Assembly: GCA_017590115.1 (NCBI GenBank)
Contig: JAGGNK010006559.1
Coordinates: forward strand, 741,231-805,230
DNA length: 64,000 nt
Reading direction: 5' to 3'
From: Montifringilla adamsi
Lineage: Eukaryota > Chordata > Aves > Passeriformes > Passeridae
The number at the start of each line of letters is the position of its first letter. The stretch's first letter is position 1. The notes under the pieces are model-generated. The model worked only from the letters and a program-made list of their open reading frames with translations, was not told the origin of the DNA and ran no database searches. Below, in pieces: positions 32,225 through 42,400 of the stretch. A program made the translations under genes and the position numbers.

Positions 32225-35200
32225 TCAGCTGACAAGCATGGGGAGGAAGTGTGTGGAGAGGTGCTGCCGGCGTGTCCTGCCCCCTCGCTGTGGCCTGCCC
32301 TTGCTATTGAGCGAGAGGAACATGGGGCGGCCGCGGTGCCGCCAGCGCAGCGACGCGTAGGTGTTGTAGCCGTTCTCTTCGATGCGCTCCGTGAACTTGC
32401 AGTTGGGGCTGAACTCCTTCTGGCAGGAGAGGGAAGGGGGTGAGGGGTGGCTACGCTCAGCTGGAGCCCCTCGGACCCCAAGAGTGGGGCAGGGCAGGAC
32501 CCTGGCTCCTCTCTGGTCCCCAAGGGGCAGAGGGGCTTGGTGGGTGCAGTCCCCTGCGGGGGAGCAGGTCAGGGCACGGGAAAGCAGGACCCTGTTCCAA
32601 CTCTGCCCTGAGCCTCTGACTCTGGTGCAGTCCCTCCCAGGAGGCAGCGTCCGACCTACCGACCCGTAGAGCCTCCCCCGCTTGTTCATGGCCAGGTAGA
32701 AGCCGGTGTGCACCGCCCGGATGGCCACGACGCCGACACGCACCGACCGGATCTCAACGATGCCTGCGGGACAAGGAGGCGCGGCATGAGCCAGGGAGGG
32801 ACGGGCGACCTCCCCGAGGGGCCCTGCCCCTGCTGGCTCTGCGGCCAGTGTCCTTCTACAGGGAGGGAGTTGCTGATCTTCATCCAGAGGCAGAGCAGCC
32901 AGAGGAACAAGGGCTACAGCCCAAGCTGGGAGTGGGAGGAGGAACCTCTGATCCAAGGAAGGTTTGATCTTTACTCCTCTCCTCCCCAGGGTCCAGCCAC
33001 TTCCCAGAAGCGGGGCTGTGCGGGAGGGATGCCAAGCACATGGCACGTGTGTCCTCCCCTCATTGGCAGCTCTGCCCGTTCATCCATCCCCAGCGGTGCC
33101 CCGGGGCCCTGACCCGCCTCCCGCAGTGCCCGGCCCGGGCACACGCAGGGCACTGAGGCTGCCGTGGCTCTTGAAAGGGCCAAGTGTGCATGGGGGTGGC
33201 AGCTGGCAGTTTTGGTGGACGAAGGCACACGGACAGAGCTCTGCAGGGGCAGGAACACGCCAGGACAGTGCCGTCTGTGGATGCCGGGTTTCCTAGTGGC
33301 ACAAACGAGGACAAGCAGCCGTGTGCCCAGCACTGTGGGCTGGCGGGTGGAGGAGCACAGCAGGACATGAGGATGAGCCCGGGGGACGGCTGCAGCCGGG
33401 CTGTGAAGCCACAGCTGGGCTGGCGTGCGTGTGCCCCGACCGCCGAGCTCCGGCTCGGCCGCTAATGGGAAAGGCATGTGGTCAGACCAGCGGCTCTGGC
33501 ACGGGGAAACACCCAGAGCATCATCGGGGCCCCTGGATTCCTGCACTGCCTCACGCCGGCCAGCCCGGAGTGCCGCTGCCCGCCCGCCAGGCACACGGCA
33601 CGGTGGGAAGGGGAGAAGGAATGTGCAGTGAGAGCAGTGTGGGCAGGGCAGCAGGAAGGGCTGGAGCCACAGCAGGATCGGCCACTGGGCACCACTGCAG
33701 GGGCTGGACAGGGTGGGAGGACACACAGCGTGGGGGCTGCAGCCCCTGGGGAAGGGCTTTCATCAATCTCCCGGCGTTGCTGGCATTCCCTGGGCATCAC
33801 CTGCCTGCGGGAGGCTGGGAGGGCAGGGTGGATGCAGCACTGGGGCAGCGTGAGGGCTCCCGAGCGTTCGGCTCCCCCGGGATTTTCAGCCCAGCTGCTT
33901 CAGTGCTGCCACGGGAAGGCACTGACGAGGGCTGTGGAGGGGAAGGGCTGAGCAAACGCCTGTGAATCCATCCCACTTGATCACTGTCTGAAGCTGCTGC
34001 TATTTATAAGGACTTGTGCTTTTCTGAAAATAACCCCCTTCTGTTCCCAGTGCTCTGGCCGGCTCTGCTGCTCTTTGTTTGCAGGTGCCTGGCCAGTACC
34101 TGGTCAGAGCCAGCTCCCAGTGCTCCCAGTCACACTCAGCCCCCAGAGGGGTCTCGAGGAGGTGGGGCAGAGCAGGGCTTGAGGTGGGGGAGTCCCTGGA
34201 AGATCCCCTGCCACCCTAGAGCTGCCAGTGGGGCTGGTCCAGCAGCTTCTGCGAGGGCTGTGGAGCAGAGCCCGCGCCCAGCCCAGGCGCACGCAGATAA
34301 GCAGAGTGAGCCTCATGTACAGCCCGGAGCTGCTCTGCCTGCCAGGTCCCATGGCCACACCATCGAGGGAACGTGTTGGGGTGCTTTGTGCTGGCAGTGT
34401 GCCTGGTCGGGACTCCCAACAGCCTGCAACACCACAGGAGGGTTCCCTGGGCTGGGCTTGGCTCCCGTGTCCTGTGGCTGCTGGGAGACGTCCTGTACTG
34501 ACCAGGAGATAGGGCAGCCTCTGCTGGACCAGGACATGGGCTGGGGGTCCTGCAGCCCTCCTGCCCCAAACCCCTACACCCTCTCAGGGCACCTGAGGGA
34601 TGCTCAGGCATCCCCCTTTCCCAAGGCCCCCATGATCCCTGTCCTTGTCCTGCCAGCCTGGTGCCCCCATCCATGTCCCAAGGGCTGGGACCCTGCACCC
34701 CGATGGGCAGCTGATACCTGGGCACTTGCAGCCCTGACTCTTGCTGAAGCCATACAGGGACTGCCACGTCCTTGGGGACTCTGTCCCTCTGCCCATCCAG
34801 CTGTCTTGAGTCCCAAGCTGCTCTGCAGGCAGTGGCAGCTCCATGGTCCCCTCTGACAGGGATGTTCTGCTGTCCCACATCAGACAGCTGCCCCATTCTG
34901 GGACTAGCATCACCGCAAAGCTTCCTACACCCCCCCCTCCTCCTCATCAGCCTTTTTCCCCCCAGTGTTTTAGTGGGGGAATGATCAGATCCTCCCAGTC
35001 CATGGGGAAGGCAGGGCAGGGAGGCATCGTGAACTGGCAGGAGGAGATGGAACAAAGGACCCCCGAGAGACCCCCTAGGACACCCCAGCCGCTGCGAAAG
35101 CAACGCCGGGTGCCCCGGCAGTGCCCGCCGGTGTCCGCGCCCCTCTCACGGCTCCCGCAGTGCAGTGACGGGGGCGAGGGCAGCCGGCGCCGGTTGCGCT

Positions 35201-35747
35201 CCCGGAGCGCCGGGGGACAGGGGGGACCGGCCGCTCTCGCGCCCCCGGAGGACCGGGCACTTTGGCTGAGATTTCCCCAGAGGGAAGAGCCGCGGGCTCT
35301 CTCCGGGCCGGGCATGGAGGGCTCCCCTCGCCGACCCGAGGCACCTCCGTCCAGCCTCCGCCCCGGTCCGGCCCCGGCAGCGCTCGCCTCCGCCGCAGCC
35401 CCGGCAGCCGGTGCGATCGCGCTCTCGCCCGCCGTGGGCGGGGGCGGCCCCAGATCCCGGCTCTTCCCGTCCCGTCCCCGTCCCGGTCCCCGGTCCCGTC
35501 CCCACTCACTGCCCGGCCGCTCCCTCCAGCGCGTTCCCTCCACGCCGCCGCTGCCGTCGATGCGCAGGAAGAAGCGGGTGGCGGAGAAGAGCCGCCGCCA
35601 GCGCACGTCGCCCTCCAGGTGCCCGTAGCTGCGGGGGGGCCGCCGGCCGGTCCCGGTGGCACTGCCCGGTCCCGGCCCCGGCCCCGCCAGCACGGCGAGT
35701 GCCCCGGCGAGGCAGGCGGCGATGGCGGCGGGGCCTCCGCGCCTCAT
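32225..35747 (-). CDS. FGF22: Fibroblast growth factor 22
   Basis: Secreted FGF of the FGF7/10/22 subfamily, which signals through FGFR2b/FGFR1b. In mammals it acts as a target-derived presynaptic organiser of excitatory synapses. Three coding exons on the minus strand, 35510-35747, 32660-32763 and 32225-32419, sum to 537 bases (178 residues, human 170), with the FGF family's phase pattern. Exon 1 starts [20 protein letters not shown] (signal peptide), then [21 protein letters not shown]. Exon 2 reads [20 protein letters not shown] and [11 protein letters not shown]. Exon 3 reads [21 protein letters not shown], here broken as [17 protein letters not shown] and GRPMFLSLN, and ends HFLPMLVS. 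These match FGF22 better than FGF7 or FGF10. The 2.7-kb intron 1 holds a MEF2-like CTATTTATAA at 34000-34009. The 5' flank runs into an N gap eight bases upstream of the ATG. Confidence 0.96.
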
Positions 35748-35755
35748 GGCGGCGG

Positions 35756-35809
35756 NNNNNNNNNNNNNNNNNNNNNNNNNNNNNNNNNNNNNNNNNNNNN
35801 NNNNNNNNN
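35756..35809. other. Assembly gap (54 N)
   Basis: Unknown bases in the CpG island between FGF22 and POLRMT, starting 8 bases upstream of the FGF22 ATG. The FGF22 5'UTR and core promoter are therefore missing. Confidence 0.95.
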
Positions 35810-36302
35810 CAGGCGGGCGACGGGCGATGGGCCATGGCCACGGCGGCGACCGGCGACCGGCCCCGACGGCGCGAGCTGCCGGGGATGGGCGGCCCGGGGC
35901 GGGGCGGTGTCGGCGAATGGGCGGGGCGGGGGCTGGGGCGGTGCCTCCCATTCATAAATCCGCGCCCCGACGGCTGCCCCGGGTCACCGGTCCCGGTCAC
36001 TCGCCTACGACGGCGGGGCGCCCGGCTGGGGACGGCACACTCCGGTATCAGCAGTCAGCCGCGATGGGAGGGCAAGGGACGAGCGCCGCGGGCACAGAGC
36101 GTGGGGAGAGGCGCAGGGCGCGGGGCTGCTGTGGCTCAGGACCTGGGGACGGTGGTGTCCGTCTGTGGCCCGACCCGAGACGCGCCGAGCTCGGGCCGGA
36201 GAGGCGCGGGTCAGCCGGGCTCCCGTGTTCCCCGGGCTCCGCCACCGCCCGGACCCTCCGCCGTGTCCCGGGCTCCGACCCACCCCGTCGGGGCCGCCAC
36301 GG

Positions 36303-36316
36303 CCGGCAGGGGGCGC
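36303..36316 (+). promoter_or_regulatory. CTCF-like site
   Basis: CCGGCAGGGGGCGC closely fits the CTCF core CCAGCAGGGGGCGC, differing at one base, and lies 120 bases upstream of the POLRMT start codon. A CTCF site between divergent genes could separate their regulation. Confidence 0.5.
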
Positions 36317-36335
36317 GGAGCGCGGCCGCGCTGCA

Positions 36336-36352
36336 CCATGGGAGCTGTAGTT
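36336..36352 (-). promoter_or_regulatory. POLRMT: ZNF143/THAP11-type (SBS) motif at POLRMT promoter
   Basis: On the minus strand AACTACAGCTCCCATGG matches the SBS motif ACTACAATTCCCAGAATGC over its first two-thirds. It is 84-100 bases upstream of the POLRMT ATG, a normal position for ZNF143 in housekeeping promoters, including many for mitochondrial proteins. Confidence 0.55.
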
Positions 36353-36435
36353 CGGCGCGGCGGGACTCGCGCTCCCGGCGTGCCCCGCGGCGGGGCGGCG
36401 CATGCGCGGCGGCGCGCGACGCGCGTGGCCCGGGG

Positions 36436-39400
36436 ATGTCGCTGCTGAGGCTGCGGGCGGTGCTGAGGGGCCCGGGCGGGCTGAGGGGGCCCGGTGAGCG
36501 CGAACGGGCACCGGGGGGACACGGGGGCACCAGGGGGGCATTCAGGGACCGGCGGGGACACGAGGAGACCGGGACACGGCCCGAGCGTGCGGGCGGAGCT
36601 GGGCCGGGACGTCCCACGATCCTGAGGGTTCTCCGGGATACACCTGGAAGATGGGAGGGTCTTTTTGCATCGTGAGCGCCCCAGGGGTAGAGTCTGGGCT
36701 GTGGAAGTGCCAGGATGTTGTTACTCTCCAAAGGGCTGATTCGGGGGCTCTGGGTCGTGTCCCGGCTGGGGGATAGTGCCCGCCTGCTCTGGGGGTCTCG
36801 GGGTGATGCCGCCCCGTTCACAGCGCTGGGGTTTGTGGTGTCCCTGGGGTCGTGTTCCCTCTGAGCCTCTGGTTCCGGAGTGTGAGGGGTGGCCCTGTCC
36901 CTCCTGTCGTCCTGTGCTGCTGCTGAGAAACATCCCTCTCTGACTCTGTCCACACTGTGTCCAGCTGGGGCCATGGGGCAGAGTGGGGCACAGGGAGTGC
37001 TTGAGGGTGTGGAGCTTCCTCTGACCCCAACACCTCTGCGTTCACGGCAGGGATTCCATGGAGAATCTTCAGGAGCTACTCCTCTGCCAGCACCAAGGAG
37101 AAGGCAAACAGAAATGGCCCCTGTGAGAGGACAGAGCTGCTGGAAGGTGAGTGCTGGGAGAGATGCAGTGAGCAGACAGCAGGCAGACCAGCCTGGGCTG
37201 TTGCTTTGTCCCTGGCAGTGACACTGCTGGGTTGCTGGGATGCTGGGGTGGGTTGCTGGGATGCTGGGGTGGGTTCCTGGGATGCTGGGGTGGTTTGCTG
37301 GGATGATGGGGTGGGTTGCTGGGATGCTGGGGTGGGCCCCAGCTTGCAGGTAGATCTCAGACAGACAGAGGTTGGTGTCTCTGTTTTGGAGCGGGGCTCC
37401 AAGGAGAGATGAAACTCTTGTGTGAACCCTTTTTTCTGAGCATGATTCTGATACTTTCAGAGTGAGGACAGGACAGAGCTTTTTGCTGTGCCTTGTCTCC
37501 CATCACCTCTCTGTTTCCCACTAGTGCTGAAAGCTCGAGCCAAGCAGCTCCAAGGCAGTAACGTCCCAGAGGTGACGGTCAGCAAAGTGGACCTGGCTGC
37601 ACTGGACAATGACAAGTACCAGGAGGCTGTGGTCCCTGGCCCCAAGGAGAAGCAGCCCATTCCCAGGGCACAGGGTGATGGCCTGGCCCAGTCCAGCACC
37701 TGGGCCAAAAAGCTGCAGAAGGAGATGTACAGCCAGCACCTGAAGATGAAGCAGGAATTGGGCAGTGCTGCCTCCCAGCTGGCTCTGGAGGGCCAGGGCA
37801 AGGTAGAGGTCAAGGCAGAGTCCACACCCAAAGCAAAAACCATGAAGATCCCAAAGACAAAAGCAGCAACTGCCTGGAACCAGAGCTCTAGCAGCGCCCA
37901 CAACAAGCCCAGGGTGGTGGAAGGGAAGGAAGCTGCAGAGCTGAAGAGGCCTCAGAGGATGCCAAAGGACAAGAGTAACCAGCAGGCGCTGCAGCAGACC
38001 ATCCAGTGCAACCTGGAGTGCTTCCTGTTCCTGCAGCAGGCAGAGGAGGCCGAGAGGTACCTGCTGCTGTGCCACAGCTCTCCGGTGAAGAGGAAGGTGA
38101 TGGACGTTGGTGCCTTCAACGTCGTGATGCGCATCTGGGCCAGGAAGGTACCGAGCCCTGGGTGCTCCACGTAGGAGAGGGGCTGCCTCGTGAGGAAGAG
38201 CCTCCAGCTGGTTTCACCTGTGCTTGTCACTTCAGCAAGTGTTCAAGCAGTGCTTCTGGCAAGGGGGACTGAGCTGTGTGAGGTAGCTTTGAGAGGAAGA
38301 AAGGAGTGGGGAAAGGGTAGGGTAGACCCGACTAAATCTGAACAGGAGAGGGGCATGGAGCTGTGATTCTGGGGCTGCTGATGTCAGTGTGCACAGCCTC
38401 CTTCCCTTCTCAGTGTGCACAGTCCCCTTCCCCTGCAGTGTACACAGTCCCCTTCCCCTGCAGTGTACACAGTCCCCTTCCCCTCTCAGTGTGCACAGCC
38501 TCCTTCCCTTCTCAGTGTGCACAGTCCCCTTCCCCTCTCAGTGTGCTCAGCTCCCTTCCCCTCTCAGTGTGCTCAGCTCCCTTCCCCTCTCAGTGTGCAC
38601 AGCCTCCTTCCCTTCTCAGTGTGCACAGTCTCCTTCCCCTCTCAGTGTGCTCAGCTCCCTTCCCTTCTCAGTGTGCACAGCCTCCTTCCCTTGTCAGTGC
38701 GCACAGCCCCCTTCCTTTCTCACCTGCAGGGCTCCTTGAGTCGCCTGGACCGATTGTTTTCCATCCTGGAGGCTGCTGGCCTCCAGCCCAACCTGGACTC
38801 CTACGCCGTGGCTCTGCAGTGCATGGGCCGGAACCAGTCACCTCCCAAAGCCATCTTGAGGTAACACCTGCCTCAGGTGCTGCTGAGCCTTGGGGGCAGC
38901 AGCTCCACATGCTGTGCTTGGTGAGCTGGGGGATGCAGTGGGTTGGGGTCAGGAAGAGCTGACCCTCCTGTGTGCCCACCTGGATGCTCTGAGCCACTTC
39001 TCTTGGCCAGATTTTGGGGTGGGCAGAGCTCCCTCCCTGCCACCCCCAGCTGCTGGGGAGTTTGTCTGAGATTGTGCAGGAGGGGAGATGTGGGAGGTGA
39101 GAACAGGCACTGTTCCCCCCAGAGCTGGGCTGGGAGAGGCCCTCTCCAGTCAGGGACTCCTTGGTTCCACACCCATCCCAGGAATCTCACTCCTACTGGC
39201 CCCTCTGTTGCTACCTGGTGGGAATGGTTTGGCTTCTGTTTGTTTTTATGGCACTTCAGTGGAGTTTGCCCATTTTGGTGGGCTCAGTCACATAGCTGGT
39301 TCCTGCAGGGCTCTCCAGACGAGCTTGGTCAGGAGATTGAGGTAGATTTCATGGAGCATAATGGACAGGAAAGTGTCAATGCTGAAGGGAGCAGCTGAAA

Positions 39401-42400
39401 GAGCCCTGGAAGATCCCACAGGCTGGGCCTAAGGGCAGTGTCTGGGGCTGGAGGCACAGCCAGCTCCTCTCCAGAGGATGGAGAAAGCTTCTGATGCACT
39501 AGTGCTGTACCTCAGGGATGTATCACTGATCTCTCTGTCCTTTGGCTGCTGATGAGTTCTAGATGCCTTCAGGGGAATGTCTCCAGTCAGCTGACACTCT
39601 GAGGGGGCTGGCAGTGACTGTGCTGGATGGTGTGGAGCTGTGTCAGTGCAGCACAGGCTGTGGGGCTGCCCGTGGGCAGCTGGGTCCTGCAGTGGCCTCC
39701 CTGCCCAGGAAGCTCTGCAGCAGTGCAGGCTGAGGGATGGACACCTGATCCCTGTAACCTGAGGCGGGGGGTGACCTTGTGGGACAGGCTGTGCTGAGGC
39801 AGCTCCTGCCCCAGCAGCTCCTGCACAACTGCTCAGGTCCTTGGGGAAGGAAGACTGAGCCTGTCCTGTCTGCCCCTCCTCAGATACCTGCAGAAGCTGA
39901 ACAGCAGTGGCTTCCATGTGGATGAGCTCTTCCAAAAGTGCCTGTTTGAGGAAGATGAGAAGGAGATGGTGCTGTGGGCCATCAGGACTGTCCAGCCCAA
40001 CTACCAGCTGCCTCCTCCACCCAGCCCCAAGATCTGCAAGTCTTCTCTGCTCCAGGACTTCTATTCCAGAGTAAGCCACAGCACTCAGGGAGGTGTTGAA
40101 GCTGGCCTGGTGATGTTCACAGGTGTTCTTAGGTACAGCCCAGGGGAGGGCTAGCAAGAAAGAACCTTTTAACCTGATGTCTGCCCAATAGCCCACACAA
40201 ATCATCAAATGAATGACATTACTGACAGCCTTACAAGGGAACAGCAAAGCAGAGGGCTGGAGATGGCGTCCATGCATGGGAAGGGGTGCTTGGGCAGGTG
40301 CTTGGCCATACCACAGGAGCAGAGCAGCCTGTGGGGTTTGACTGCCAGAGACCTCTGGGCCCAGAGATCCCAGCAAGGTGCTTTCAGCCCAGAATTGTAC
40401 CACAAGCCTCTTGCAGGGAAGCTGGGAGAATGAGCATGGCTTCTCCTCCTCCTACTTTAGGCACTGACTGCCTCTCTGCCATTGCAGGAGACGATGGGGT
40501 CGTACCCCAAGGTGGATTTCTCCGAGAAGGAGCTGCAGGAGCGCTTCCAGCAGCAGCTGGAGATGGAGCTGAAAAACACCGTGACCATCGAGTCAGTGGA
40601 GGCAGCCAAGCCCCTGACCCCACAGGCCATCAAAGCGGTAAAGCTCGGGTCTGGGGCAGCCCTCAGGACCTGTGGGTGAGAGCTGAGGGTCCATGAGCTA
40701 AAGAGAGGGCAGCTCATGCTAACCAGCTCTCTTCCTTCTTTTTCCATGCAGCGGGAGCTGCTGGGCACCCTCCGCTCCCAGTGGCACGATGCCATCCTCC
40801 AGGCCCTGCAGAATTCCAAGCGCAGCATGGCCAGGCCCAAGAGGCTGTCCAAGTACAGCATCCTCTACCCCTACCTGTGTCTGCTGCCAGATGAGGAGTA
40901 TGTGGACATCATGCTGCAGGTAGGAGCCTGCTCTACCCTCCCAGGAGTGGGGGGGCTGGATTATCAGCCATGGGGCTGTCACAGAGCACTGATGTCCCAC
41001 TTGAGCAGAATTGGAATTTCCTAAGAGGTTTACCAAGTTATTAGCTGCAGGCTGTCTGCTCCCTCTGTAGAGCAGCCAGAGAAATCCATGCTCTGTCCTG
41101 GTTGTTTTTCCTTCCTCACCATCTGTTCAGTATCATGGAAATCAGCATCTTTCTGTGCTCCCTGCACAGCAGCTTAAACTCGTGCTCTGTCTCTCTGCTG
41201 TGTCTCTCTGTTCCTCCTTCCTAAGACCCTCTTTGCCTTCCCCTTTCCCAGATCCTCAATGATCTGTCTCCACAAGGTGAGTCCCTGGCAGTCCTGGCCA
41301 GGGAGCTGGGCACCAAGGTCTATGACAGGTACATCATCCAGAGGAAGCTGCGCAGTGGCCAGCTGGAGAAGGTGCAGAAGATCTATGAGAACTACATCCA
41401 GCTGCTGGCAAAGGACAGCCAGGTAGGAGCCCTTGCAGCCAGGAGTCCCATGCAGGAAACTCTGGGCTTTGCAGGCCAGGAGAGGACGAGAGGGGAGAAG
41501 GGAGTCAGTGCCACTGCCCTGGGCACCTCAAGGACCAGGTGAGCAGGTTGTTCTCAGAGCTGGGTGCTCATAGGGGCAGGCAGGTCTGCAGTTGAGGCAG
41601 TAGGGGCAGGATGATGTGGGGACGGGGTTGTCAGCACTGGGGTGTGTCAAGAGGAAGGACTTTGCAGTGCCAGTGTTCCCATTCTCACTTTTAGGCTCAG
41701 CCCAACCTGCTCAGCCCTCCTTTCCCAAACACCCTATCAGGGAGGACCTCTGGGGACACAAAGATAGGAGAGTCCTTCTCAAAGCCACATCCCAGGTAGA
41801 TTGATCCCATCCAGCAAAGCCCCTCCAGCTGACTCCATTTTCTCCCTCCACCTCCCAGCCTAAACAGTACTTGCCACGGGAATACTGGGAGAAGCTGGTG
41901 GCAGAAGCAGGCTTTGGGCCTTCCCTGAACTTGACGACCGGCAGCTGGCCGTGTGTGCTCCTCATGCGCCTGGGCATGCACATGCTGGAGCTCCTGGTGA
42001 AGGCTGTGAAGGTGCCCAGGAACATCCTCAATCGTCGCCTGGAGTCCAAGCCCATCCCTGTCCTCTACCACGTCTACTCCTTCTACAGTAACTGGCAGGT
42101 GAGCCTCATCCTGGGGGCTCTAGGGCCGTGCAGGATACTCCTTCCTCAAAATCAGACCCTTGCAAGGCCCTTTTCTGTCCTTGCTGCCATTCCTGCTCGG
42201 GGATGCTTTGAGGAACCCTTGATTCTGTGTGGGTGCTCTCCTTACTTGGCATGATCCCTGTGGAATGGCTGACTGACCACAGGCTCTTCCACACTCCAGC
42301 CCTAATCCTCTGCTGCTGATCCTCTTCTCCAGGTTGGGCTGATAAGGCCCCATCCCATCTTCTCCCAGCTTGTGTCAAACGCTGCAGAGACTACGCTGAC

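Larger units (their letters stand above)
35748..36435. promoter_or_regulatory. Divergent CpG-island promoter of FGF22 and POLRMT
   Basis: The start codons of FGF22 (-) and POLRMT (+) are 688 bases apart, head to head. The interval is CpG-dense and includes a 54-base N gap. No TATA box is seen on the POLRMT side. It carries a CTCF-like and a ZNF143-like motif close to POLRMT. Shared or insulated regulation of a ubiquitous and a tissue-restricted gene would have to be resolved in this short interval. Confidence 0.7.

Noticed and set aside
38363..38962. Ser/Pro/Cys-rich repeat peptide frames in POLRMT intron 3
   Set aside because: Generated by the 26-bp minisatellite; it lies between well-supported exons 3 and 4.
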